From: Phycisphaerae bacterium
GTDB taxonomy: Bacteria > Planctomycetota > Phycisphaerae > Tepidisphaerales > Tepidisphaeraceae
DNA length: 64,000 bases
Assembly: GCA_026004655.1 (NCBI GenBank)
Contig: BPJO01000011.1
Location: forward strand, 1-64,000
Reading direction: 5' to 3'
In this document: piece after piece, positions 10,396-18,237 of the stretch
Numbering within the stretch: position 1 is the first letter of the stretch
Layout of the letters: each line of letters begins with the position of its first letter
The notes under the pieces: generated by a model
The model's database searches: none
Seen by the model: the letters and a program-made list of their open reading frames with translations, nothing else
Told to the model about the DNA's origin: nothing
Translations under genes and position numbers: made by a program

Positions 10396-10430
10396 TTGAC
10401 AACCCGGAAGTTCGTGAATATATTCACGAA
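10396..10430 (+). promoter_or_regulatory. Consensus sigma-70-type promoter overlapped by a perfect 20-bp palindrome
   Basis: TTGACA at 10396-10401, a 17-base spacer and TATATT at 10419-10424. The perfect palindrome TTCGTGAATATATTCACGAA covers 10411-10430, so it includes the -10 box and reaches the expected start point. A dimeric repressor binding there would directly block RNA polymerase. No regulator gene is adjacent, so the binder is encoded elsewhere. The promoter points to the short terminated transcript at 10431-10590. Confidence 0.75.
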
Positions 10431-10590
10431 AAGTCTATAGAATATGGTGCTATAAATTACCCGACCGGTTGACGGATAGTTGATCGATCGGATTGTCGGG
10501 GACCCTCCCTCGAAGAAGGCCCCCCTCCTTCTTCCCCCCCGACTGTTTGACCCCGGAAGACCAGGTCCCCCCACCTGGTCTTCTTTTTAG
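10431..10590 (+). ncRNA. Candidate C-rich small RNA, about 155 nt
   Basis: Bounded by the strong promoter at 10396-10424 and a strong terminator at 10557-10588, with no credible ORF between. The body can fold into an outer stem GTCGGGG (10495-10501) / CCCCGAC (10537-10543) and an inner hairpin GAAGAAGG (10512-10519) / CCTTCTTC (10527-10534) whose loop is CCCCCCT. The exposed C-rich loop and the terminator loop (six C) resemble the C-rich loops with which several known bacterial small RNAs pair to Shine-Dalgarno sequences. That role is inference. No match to a named RNA family is recognised. Confidence 0.5.
10557..10588 (+). terminator. Rho-independent terminator
   Basis: 10-bp perfect stem AAGACCAGGT (10557-10566) / ACCTGGTCTT (10573-10582), loop of six C, followed by CTTTTTAG. 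It has a U tract only on the plus strand, so it closes the short transcript from the palindromic promoter. Confidence 0.88.
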
Positions 10591-10708
10591 TGCCCCACTA
10601 TACTACAATTGTGGTTTTTTGAGGCGGGTTGTAATGTCCACTCACGAAACCCTGCTTGCACCCATGAGGGGTTCGGCGAATCAATCCTGCAATCGGAGTG
10701 GAAGGGTG

Positions 10709-12344
10709 TTATTTGTTCAAGTCCAAGGGCTCAGAAGACGGAAGGGTCCAGTTGGATTTTAAAACTTTGACAAACGGGTCACGTCCTTGAGATCGCTGTT
10801 CTGCTAAATCCAGTAGGGCCGCAGCCCGACGTTCATTCGCGGTGTTGTAATAGACATAGGACAACAAAATGGCTGCACCGGTATCGTTGGTGTTTTTTTC
10901 GACCAGCTCCCGAAGATCCTGTTCGATGACCTTCAGCCGATCGGCTCCGATAAACGCCCGTAAGTCGTACTGTCCGGCCAGGAGATTCTTGTCCGCAGAG
11001 AGGGTTTGTCTCAGGCTGAGTTCGGCTCGACGGTAATACCCACCTCCGAGTTCGGCATGGGCGCGTCCGAGCTTGATCAAAGGGTTGTTCGGGGCAATCT
11101 GCTGGGCCTGTTCGTATGTATCGATAGCCGAATTGAATTTTCCTTCGCGCATCTGCTTTTCAGCGCGTTCCAGGAGCTGATTCAAGGCGGATTTTTTATC
11201 ATCGACCAAAGATTCGAACCGAGGCGGTTTCATGACATCCGGTCCGACGTTGGGTGCATTGTCGTCTGGATTGTTGAGATCGGGTTGATTGGGATTGGCT
11301 CGTGGGGTGGGTTGATCTGAATCGCCCGGGGAGGCGTTGGATTCATTCCGGGCACGGATCGCCTGATTGAACTCGTTGGCAGCCCGCGCATTGGCTTCTC
11401 CGGGACGTGCAGGTCGGTTCCGGGCACTTTCGACGAGTTGGGCATAGACCCGGGATTGATTTTCAGGACTGATCAGCCTGTATTGCACGCCCACTTCGGT
11501 CATGGGATCAGACCGGATCGCGCCGGTTTTGATGGCATCAGAGGTTTGGGCAGGTTTGATCTGATCGTCAAGACCTTGGGCCAAAAGTTCGGAATCAAGA
11601 CGATTCGGATCAGTGGGTCGTGATTCCTGAGTTGGGGTTGAGGGGTTTTTGTCCCGAAACAGGTTCGCCAACCTCGCTTCGTAACTGGTTCAGCAATTCC
11701 GGGGCAATCCGGCTGGACGTGTTGAGTTGCGTGTAATCGGAAAGCTGGCCCGGGTTTAATGATTGTGCCTGGACGACGGAGGGGACTACAATCGCTCCGG
11801 GGTTAAACTGTGAATCGATCGGTCCGGGCATGGCAAACAGATCGGGACGGAACGACATTTCGACAGAAGATGTAAGCGTACTCTTGCGAGGATCGGTGGT
11901 TCTCCAGGGGGTCGGTGTCGGTGGGACCCATCCTCCCCCACCAGGAATCATTTGCATGCCCGGGGGAGGGGGAACTGCGCGGGAGTCCCCGAAGAAGGGT
12001 TGTGTTTCGGTTGCATTGAAGCTAGCCATTCCGGAGGTGGAAACGCCCGACGATTGACGGATGAAGTTATCACTGACGCTGGTGGCCGTCGATCCGCGGA
12101 AGGCGCGAGGGTCTGTCGAACCGAGACGTCCGCGAAAGGCCTTTCCTCCGGTGACATTCCCGTAAACGATGTCGTTGGCTAGTTGCCAGGGTTTGGGTTG
12201 CTCGCTTCGGACGTTGCGTCCACCGGAACCGATGCGGTTGTTGGCGTCATTGGCCCCTGAACGATCCACCTGATATTGGGCCAAAGTAATCCCTGTAGAG
12301 GTCAGGATTGAAACGACCACGGTTGTCAAAGCACGTTGAAGCAT
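10709..12344 (-). CDS. Exported TPR-repeat protein, one frameshift
   Basis: About 544 residues after removing one base in the C run (coding strand) near 11643. The N terminus MLQRALTTVVVSILTSTGIT with LAQ is a signal peptide. A long low-complexity region rich in Pro, Ser and Gly follows, then from about residue 380 tetratricopeptide-like helices, for example GKFNSAIDTYEQAQQIAPNN and RAHAELGGGYYRRAELSLRQ. TPR proteins of this layout act as scaffolds in the periplasm or at the cell surface; no specific role can be assigned. Without the repair it would be read as two genes, a 244-residue exported protein and a 320-residue TPR protein starting at a TTG, which is less likely. Confidence 0.75.
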
Positions 12345-12479
12345 CAGTTACCACCTTCCAGACAGAGGCGTATCTATTCTATCCGATCAGACGCTTCAGA
12401 TCGACGAAAGTTGCTTGAAAAATGTTCCGGTCGGTCTTCCCATCCGGGTCGAACGGTCGATTTTGAGCTGAAAGGACCT

Positions 12480-14114
12480 TTATTCGTCGGTCGCCATTGC
12501 GTACCCCCCTTTGAGGTTGCGGACTTTTTCAAACCCGGTTTCGCGTAGGATTCGCTCGGCGACAAACCCACGCTGACCGACCTGACAAAAAACGGTGATC
12601 GGTTTACCAGGGTCGAGTTCTCCGATGCGTTCGCGTAGTTGCTCCAGAGGTATGTTGATCGCCCCGGGGAGTGTTCCTGAAGCAAACTCGTCGGGGGTAC
12701 GCACGTCCACGAGCAAATCATTGGCGGCTTGATCCAGCGTGACACCATGACTGATTTTGTTTCTCTGGTTCATTGCAACAAAACCGACGAGATGAACCGG
12801 ATCTTTGGCCGAACCGAACTGTGGCGCATAAGCCAGATCCAACGTCGTCAACTGTTCGACAGTGGCTTGGAACTGGATCGCTGTTGCCAACACGTCGATG
12901 CGTTTGTCCACACCGGACCGACCAATGACCTGTCCCCCGAGCACACGTCCGGTCGTTTTATCGTAAATGAGCTTGATTCGTAGGGGTTGAGCCCCCGGAT
13001 AATACCCTGCGTGGTGATTCGCAACGACATACGCGGTATCGACCCCGAATCCGTTATCACGGGCGAGTTTTTCACCCAGACCGGTCACGGCCACGGTCAA
13101 GTCGAACACTTTCACGATGGCGGTCCCGGAAACGGTTCCGATCGGGTGGGCTTGTCCGGTGACGGCATGTTCACCGGCGAGTCGACCCTGACGATTGGCC
13201 GGTCCGGCCAGGGGGATACGCGTCTTTTTCCCATGGACGGTATGAACCACTTCAGCCGCGTCCCCGACGGCATAGATGTCGGGATCATTCGTCTGCTGAT
13301 AGTGATTCACTTCGATGGCCCCTGTGCTACCTATGATCAGTCCGGCGTCTTTGGCTAGACCGACATTTGGTCGAACCCCGATCGACATTAAAACCACATC
13401 TGTAGTCAGCACGGTTCCGTCTTCCAGTTCGACTTCGCGGACTTTTTCAGCGTTTCCCCGCAACGCCTTTAGCCCGTTGTTGGAATAGACCGACACGCCG
13501 TGTCTTCTCAGTTCCTGTTCAACGAATCTTGCCATCTCCGGGTCTATGGGCGGGAGCACGCGGGGCATCTTTTCGACCACGGCCACTTGAATCCCACGTT
13601 CGACCATGGATTCAGCCATTTCCAGACCAATGAACCCCCCACCAATAATGGTCATATGACGGACCGACCCACTTTGTAGGAAATGACGAATCCGCTGCAT
13701 GTCCTCCATTGAACGCAGTTGCAGCACATTAGGGGCCTCGACGTTGGGCAACGGGGGCGTGATGGCGGTGGCACCGGGGGCCAGGATCAATTTGTCATAA
13801 GGCAAAGCATAAACCGATCCGTCTGACAATCGTCTTATGCTCACGGTTTTGTGGGTCCGGTCGATCGACAACGCCTCTTCACGGACCCGAGCGTCGATCC
13901 GAAACCGTTTCCAGACCTTTTTGGGATTGGTCAAAAGCAGATCCTCTTCTCGTTCGATCCTCCCCCCGAGGTGATAAGGCAAACCACAGTTGGCAAAGGA
14001 AATATAACCCCCTTTTTCGATCACCGTGATTTGTGCCTTTTCATCGAGCCTGCGGGCACGGGTCGCAGCACTCATCCCCCCGGCCACACCTCCGATTATC
14101 ACGAGACGACACAT
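12480..14114 (-). CDS. CoA-disulfide reductase-rhodanese fusion (FAD/NAD(P)H-dependent)
   Basis: 544 residues. The N-terminal flavin domain begins with VIIGGVAGGMSAATRARR, and the active-site segment ISFANCGLPYHLGG has the single Cys of CoA-disulfide reductases rather than a CxxxxC pair. NAD(P) binding is at IIGGGFIGLEMAE and the second FAD motif at DIYAVGDAAEV. From about residue 450 a rhodanese domain follows, with the catalytic Cys in ITVFCQVGQRG. Enzymes of this layout reduce CoA disulfide, CoA persulfide or polysulfide. Its start overlaps the preceding rhodanese gene by 16 bases, giving an operon arsR - ygaP-like - this gene. A role in sulfane-sulfur homeostasis follows from family and context. 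Confidence 0.9.
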   Translation of the reverse strand: MCRLVIIGGVAGGMSAATRARRLDEKAQITVIEKGGYISFANCGLPYHLGGRIEREEDLLLTNPKKVWKRFRIDARVREEALSIDRTHKTVSIRRLSDGSVYALPYDKLILAPGATAITPPLPNVEAPNVLQLRSMEDMQRIRHFLQSGSVRHMTIIGGGFIGLEMAESMVERGIQVAVVEKMPRVLPPIDPEMARFVEQELRRHGVSVYSNNGLKALRGNAEKVREVELEDGTVLTTDVVLMSIGVRPNVGLAKDAGLIIGSTGAIEVNHYQQTNDPDIYAVGDAAEVVHTVHGKKTRIPLAGPANRQGRLAGEHAVTGQAHPIGTVSGTAIVKVFDLTVAVTGLGEKLARDNGFGVDTAYVVANHHAGYYPGAQPLRIKLIYDKTTGRVLGGQVIGRSGVDKRIDVLATAIQFQATVEQLTTLDLAYAPQFGSAKDPVHLVGFVAMNQRNKISHGVTLDQAANDLLVDVRTPDEFASGTLPGAINIPLEQLRERIGELDPGKPITVFCQVGQRGFVAERILRETGFEKVRNLKGGYAMATDE

Positions 14115-14692
14115 GATCCACCTCGATCTTTCGTATCAGAACAACGGGTGTGAACACGGTTCCATGGCATTTTCGCCAGAAGCAATCCCATCCCACAAAA
14201 ACCGGTGGATCCAGCGAAAATCAGACCCGCTCCGATAAACCCACTGAGCGCAAAACCCCATGGGTGGACTGCGTATCCCAAAATCACTCCCACAAGCACC
14301 AGCATTCCGGCAGCGATCAGGACCTGTCTTTCCAACGGGATGACACGGGATTGACGTTCGACAGGCAGACCCGCCCGAGCCCAGGCTTCGGTTCCACCAA
14401 GGACGTTGGCCACTCGGGTCGCCCCGGCTTGTAGTAGTGCGTCTACGGCTTGGGGACTGCGATTGCCCGCTTTGCAAATACACGCAATGATCTTGCCGTC
14501 ATACCGTTTGAGAACGTCCTGTGCATCGAACTGGTCCAACGGGATGTGTACCGATCCGACGGCATGGATCGCAGCCCGTTCGATATCGGTCCTCACATCG
14601 ATCAGAACCAACTCTCCACGATCCAACAGTTCTTTAGCTTGATCCGGCGTCATGGATCGGACGACGGGAGAAGTGAGCGTTGCTGATGACAT
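14099..14692 (-). CDS. YgaP-like membrane rhodanese (rhodanese domain plus two-helix DUF2892)
   Basis: 197 residues. The first 105 are a rhodanese domain (LVLIDVRTDIERAAIHAVGS) with active-site loop CICKAGNRS. Two membrane helices follow (QVLIAAGMLVLVGVILGYAV and a Gly-rich second one), then a cysteine-containing tail, as in E. coli YgaP, a membrane sulfurtransferase. The ATG at 14692 is preceded by AGGAG about 8 bases upstream. It lies 21 bases after arsR and overlaps the CoA-disulfide reductase gene, so the three are surely co-transcribed. It probably handles persulfide sulfur at the membrane and passes it to the reductase; this hand-over is inference. Confidence 0.88.
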   Translation of the reverse strand: MSSATLTSPVVRSMTPDQAKELLDRGELVLIDVRTDIERAAIHAVGSVHIPLDQFDAQDVLKRYDGKIIACICKAGNRSPQAVDALLQAGATRVANVLGGTEAWARAGLPVERQSRVIPLERQVLIAAGMLVLVGVILGYAVHPWGFALSGFIGAGLIFAGSTGFCGMGLLLAKMPWNRVHTRCSDTKDRGGSCVVS

Positions 14693-14713
14693 AAACCTTT
14701 TCTCCTAAAAGAG

Positions 14714-15058
14714 TTACTCCAGACCAAGGGCTTGGTGTTCTTCCTTTTTGAACCGGGCCACCCCGGAACAAACCAGCTCGCACAGTTCGTAGATGGTTTG
14801 ATCTTTGATGGAGTAGATGGCCGTGGTTCGGTGTCTCTGGACCTCCAAAAGCCCGACGTTTTTGAGAACCGCTAAGTGTTTGGAAACCGAAGGCTGGGCA
14901 AGTCCTAGGGTTTTGGCCAGCTCGTTGACACTCGCAGAACCCCGTTTGAGCCTTAGAAGAATTCTCACCCGGGATTCATCTGCTAGCGCCTTGAGTCGCT
15001 CGACGACGGCTTGGATCATCGCATCCGAGAGTTCAAGTTTTTCTTCTTCTATTTTCAT
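14714..15058 (-). CDS. ArsR-family repressor, probable persulfide/sulfane-sulfur sensor
   Basis: 114 residues, a winged-helix ArsR/SmtB protein: LKALADESRVRILLRLKRG, recognition-helix region LAQPSVSKHLAVLKNVGLLE, wing VQRHRTTAIYSIK. The ELCVCD metal site in the recognition helix is absent. The only cysteines are Cys93 and Cys97 in the C-terminal dimerisation helix (YELCELVCSG). A Cys pair is used for persulfide sensing in SqrR/BigR-type members, though at different positions. Because the gene heads an operon for sulfane-sulfur enzymes, a persulfide-responsive autorepressor is the best guess; a thiol metal sensor is the alternative. The operator and promoter are visible just upstream. Confidence 0.85.
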   Translation of the reverse strand: MKIEEEKLELSDAMIQAVVERLKALADESRVRILLRLKRGSASVNELAKTLGLAQPSVSKHLAVLKNVGLLEVQRHRTTAIYSIKDQTIYELCELVCSGVARFKKEEHQALGLE

Positions 15059-15115
15059 ATAACTATATTCTTATATTTTCATATTAATGATATGACCCTA
15101 TCCGTCCCCGGTCAA
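15057..15115 (-). promoter_or_regulatory. Promoter and two inverted repeats controlling the arsR-rhodanese operon
   Basis: Leftward -35 TTGACC (15115-15110), 17-base spacer, -10 TATCAT (15092-15087). Inverted repeat CATAT-TAATG-ATATG at 15080-15094 overlaps the -10. A second one, ATATAA-8-TTATAT at 15057-15076, runs into the arsR start codon. AT-rich imperfect palindromes at this position are the normal operators of ArsR-family autorepressors. Confidence 0.65.
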
Positions 15116-15275
15116 GAGAAAAGTTTTTCTCGCAAAAAGCGGTTTAATCTATTTTCTAGTAACGGTTTATATCAATCAATCGTGTCGTAACGAGGACGAT
15201 TCGATTTTCGGGTCGAATGAAAAAAGACCTTAGCCGGATTGTTATGTCTTCTGAACTCCGACGCGATGTTCTTCG

Positions 15276-16070
15276 TTAAACCGATGACCCGAGAAGTCGA
15301 CGGGCAAAGGTTTGAACCGCACCGACCGGGTCGGCGGGGTTTTCTTTGATCCGACGGATGATCGCAGAACCCACAATCGCACCGTCAGCAACTTTGGAAA
15401 GTTGGACGATGTGTTCGGGTTTGCTGATCCCGAAACCGACACAGACCGGGACCGAAACCATTTGCTTGAGATTCTGGACATGGGTCTGAACGTCCGGGGG
15501 AAGCTGATCACGTTCTCCGGTCGTACCGGCCAACGAAAGGTAATAAATGAATCCGCTGCTGAGACGGGCGATTTCCTGCCGACGTTGAGGGGCAGTCGTC
15601 GGACTGACCAACAGGACGGTATCCAGTCCGTTGTCACGGACGGTTTGACAGATCTGGTCGGCCTCGGGGGGTGGCAGATCGGGAATCAAAACCCCCGCAA
15701 ACCCTGCACCAGCCGCTCGTCGAAAGAAAGCTTCTACCCCGTATCGATAGACGATCGAAAAACTCACCATCGCGACCCGGGGGACCGAGACCTCAGCAGC
15801 CATGGTCTCAAAAGCATCGAAGATCTGATCGATCCGAAGCCCTTTGGACAGTGCAACCGTAAACGCTTCCTGGATCACGGGTCCGTCGGCGATCGGGTCG
15901 GAGAACGGGAAACCCACCTCAATGGCCGCAGCCCCGGCTTGCTGTAACGCGGGGATCAATTCAAGAGAGGTTTTTAAGTCCGGATATCCGGCTGCGATAA
16001 ACGGCATCAAGGCGATCCCGTATTTTTGTTTGGCAGACACAATCGCGTCACGGAGTCGAGATTCACTCAT
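15276..16070 (-). CDS. trpA: Tryptophan synthase alpha chain
   Basis: 264 residues, full length. It cleaves indole-3-glycerol phosphate to indole and glyceraldehyde 3-phosphate in the alpha-beta complex. Catalytic Glu is in AAIEVGFPFSDPIADGP, which also holds the second acid Asp. The phosphate-binding loops VGFGISKPEH and GAIVGSAIIRRI are intact. The ATG at 16070 is the natural start (MSESRLRDAI). No trpB or other trp gene is in the window, so the pathway is split or continues elsewhere. The downstream neighbours are the sulfur operon on the same strand, about 220 bp away. Confidence 0.97.
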   Translation of the reverse strand: MSESRLRDAIVSAKQKYGIALMPFIAAGYPDLKTSLELIPALQQAGAAAIEVGFPFSDPIADGPVIQEAFTVALSKGLRIDQIFDAFETMAAEVSVPRVAMVSFSIVYRYGVEAFFRRAAGAGFAGVLIPDLPPPEADQICQTVRDNGLDTVLLVSPTTAPQRRQEIARLSSGFIYYLSLAGTTGERDQLPPDVQTHVQNLKQMVSVPVCVGFGISKPEHIVQLSKVADGAIVGSAIIRRIKENPADPVGAVQTFARRLLGSSV

Positions 16071-16144
16071 AAAGGATATCGGGTATAGAGGTTCTTCAGA
16101 ATGTCAACAAACCTGGTTTCGACGATGCAACTAACCATCTCCCA

Positions 16145-17209
16145 TTACATCGGAATAAAGCTGGTCTTGTTTCCGATCCGTTTGATGGTCTGGGCGATCA
16201 GTAGTGCGGCATTTTCCAGATCCGACAGGGCACACAGCTCGACCTGGGTGTGCATATATCGATTAGGAATGCTGATCAACCCCGTCGCCACTCCCGCGCG
16301 GGAGATCTGGATGGCGTTGGCATCCGTTCCGGTTGCGCCTGGAGCCGCAGCCAACTGGTGATCGATCTTCTGCTTTTTCGCGACATCAATAAAAAGATCG
16401 CTGAGGATCGGATTGATATTTGCCCCGATGTCGATCACCGGTCCTGCACCGATTTTGATGTCCCCTGCCACGCGTTTGTCCACCGCAGCGTAGTCCGAAG
16501 CGTGCGTCACATCGACCGCAATTCCGACTTGGGGGTCTATCCCGTAACAGGCCGTTCGCGCACCACGTAAACCAATTTCCTCCTGGACCGTCGCTACGGC
16601 ATATACCGAAGCCGCGCAACGGCTTTCGGCCAGCAATCGAAGGGCTTCCATAATCACAAACGCCCCGACCTTGTTGTCTAACCCCGGACTGACGATCCGG
16701 TCATTCATCAGACGGGTCAACCCGAGCTTGAACGTGATCGGATCCCCGATCTGCACCTTGTCCAGCGCATCTTTCCGGTCTTTAGCGCCGATGTCTATCG
16801 CCAGATCCGCCAGTTCGATTTTTCCCCCGTTACGCTCTTCGGGTTTCATCAGGTGCACGGCTTTTCGACCCAGAACCCCTTCCACCGGTCCGTTCTTACT
16901 GTGGATCGTGACCCGCGAACCGGGTAATACCGCGTTGTCGATGCCCCCCACCGGTAGTACGTGGATATAACCATTTTCATTCACATGGTTGACCAGAAAA
17001 CCGATCTGATCCATGTGCCCGGCCAACATCACGCGGGGTCCGCCTTTGCCCTTGATTGACACAATCAGGTTTCCGTGAACGTCCGTGGTGATGTCATCGG
17101 CATATTTGCTCATCCGTTTACGAATGATCCTGGCCACGGGTTGTTCATAGCCTGAGACGCTCGGGGTTTCTTCGATCGATTTCAGAAATTCGAAGGATTC
17201 ATTTCGCAT
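16145..17209 (-). CDS. M42-family metallo-aminopeptidase (FrvX/glutamyl aminopeptidase type)
   Basis: 354 residues. Metal ligands and base are visible in order: His of LAGHMDQIG, Asp of GLDNKVGAF, the double Glu of VQEEIGLRG, Asp of IAVDVTHASD and His of YMHTQVEL. This matches the co-catalytic dizinc M42/M18 fold with the PDZ-like insertion domain between about residues 70 and 160. Members are cytoplasmic dodecameric aminopeptidases that finish peptide degradation; a few were misannotated as cellulases. It sits upstream of trpA on the same strand with about 75 bases between and may share its transcript. Confidence 0.93.
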   Translation of the reverse strand: MRNESFEFLKSIEETPSVSGYEQPVARIIRKRMSKYADDITTDVHGNLIVSIKGKGGPRVMLAGHMDQIGFLVNHVNENGYIHVLPVGGIDNAVLPGSRVTIHSKNGPVEGVLGRKAVHLMKPEERNGGKIELADLAIDIGAKDRKDALDKVQIGDPITFKLGLTRLMNDRIVSPGLDNKVGAFVIMEALRLLAESRCAASVYAVATVQEEIGLRGARTACYGIDPQVGIAVDVTHASDYAAVDKRVAGDIKIGAGPVIDIGANINPILSDLFIDVAKKQKIDHQLAAAPGATGTDANAIQISRAGVATGLISIPNRYMHTQVELCALSDLENAALLIAQTIKRIGNKTSFIPM

Positions 17210-17301
17210 GGTCCTTCAGAGTGTACGGATCGCGGCCTGGAAAGAAAGCGTCGGGCAGGTTTCGGACCAATTCCGGGAGTGGAGCACGGGTCCTGTGTGG
17301 A

Positions 17302-18144
17302 TCATCCTTCACGGTTTCCGGAACGGTCGTCAGCGTCGTAGGCGGGAGAATCATCGTGGCCTCGTACTTCGATCCGTTCGATCGACACCGACCGACCGGT
17401 CTGGGCATCGATTTCACAAAAAACCCCGCAAAGACGAACGTCACCGGTTGCGATGTCAAACGGGCTGGGGATCGCGGTGGTCATGTACTGAAGCACACGA
17501 TCTTTCCGACGTCCCAGCACGCTGTCATAAGGTCCGCACATCCCCAGGTCGCTTATGTAGGCGCTGCCCCCCGGAAGGATCCGGGCGTCGGCGGTCGGGA
17601 TATGGGTGTGCGTACCGAAAATCAGGCTCGCGCGTCCGTCGAGATAGTGTCCCATCGCGACCTTTTCGCTGGTGGCTTCGGCGTGGACTTCAATGATACG
17701 GATCTTCACCTGAGGACCTATTTCCCGAAGTACCTCGTCCGACGCAGCAAACGGGTCGTCACAAGGCAGGTTCATGAAAATACGACCCATTACTGTGAAC
17801 ACCGCAACGGCTACTCCGGAATTGGTTGTCACGATCGTGTACCGTCTACCCGGAGCGGTCGAAGGAAAGTTGGCGGGACGAATGATCCTTTCAGAAGCGT
17901 TCAACGTGGGAATAATGTCCGATTTTCGTAGCGCATGATCCCCCAGCGTGCAGACATCCACCCCATAACTACGCAACTTGTTGAACAGATTGGTCGTGAT
18001 CCCTGATCCGCCTGCAATGTTCTCGGCGTTGGCGATTACCAGATCAACCTTTCGCTCCCTTACCAAAAGGGGCAACTGGTCATGAACCACCTGCCGGCCC
18101 GGACGACCGACGATATCTCCCAGGACAAGGATCCGAACCGTCAT
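17302..18144 (-). CDS. ymdB: YmdB-family metallophosphoesterase (2',3'-cyclic nucleotide phosphodiesterase type)
   Basis: 280 residues. Metal-site motifs: LVLGDIVGRPGRQ at the N terminus, ANAENIAGG, LGDHALRK (GNH in most family members, here Asp replaces Asn), and IFGTHTHIPTAD near the C terminus. The family hydrolyses 2',3'-cAMP and affects RNA turnover and cell-fate genes in Bacillus. The changed GNH-type motif is unusual and could alter one metal ligand. The last 20 residues are poorly conserved; a neighbouring frame from 17400 to 17199 reads plausibly as protein, so a frameshifted longer C terminus running into the M42 start is possible. Divergent from the metal ATPase gene. Confidence 0.88.
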   Translation of the reverse strand: MTVRILVLGDIVGRPGRQVVHDQLPLLVRERKVDLVIANAENIAGGSGITTNLFNKLRSYGVDVCTLGDHALRKSDIIPTLNASERIIRPANFPSTAPGRRYTIVTTNSGVAVAVFTVMGRIFMNLPCDDPFAASDEVLREIGPQVKIRIIEVHAEATSEKVAMGHYLDGRASLIFGTHTHIPTADARILPGGSAYISDLGMCGPYDSVLGRRKDRVLQYMTTAIPSPFDIATGDVRLCGVFCEIDAQTGRSVSIERIEVRGHDDSPAYDADDRSGNREG

Positions 18145-18237
18145 CGTCCGAAGTATAATCGTTCACCCGCGTTCTGAAAGCGGTTCATCGCACAAAAGCA
18201 ACTCGGACTGAGTCGCAACCACATTTTTGTAGTAGGA

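Noticed and set aside
17199-17459. An 86-residue leftward ORF between ymdB and the M42 gene
   Set aside because: No start signal and no family. It could be a frameshifted C terminus of YmdB, which is noted there, but it is not a separate gene.
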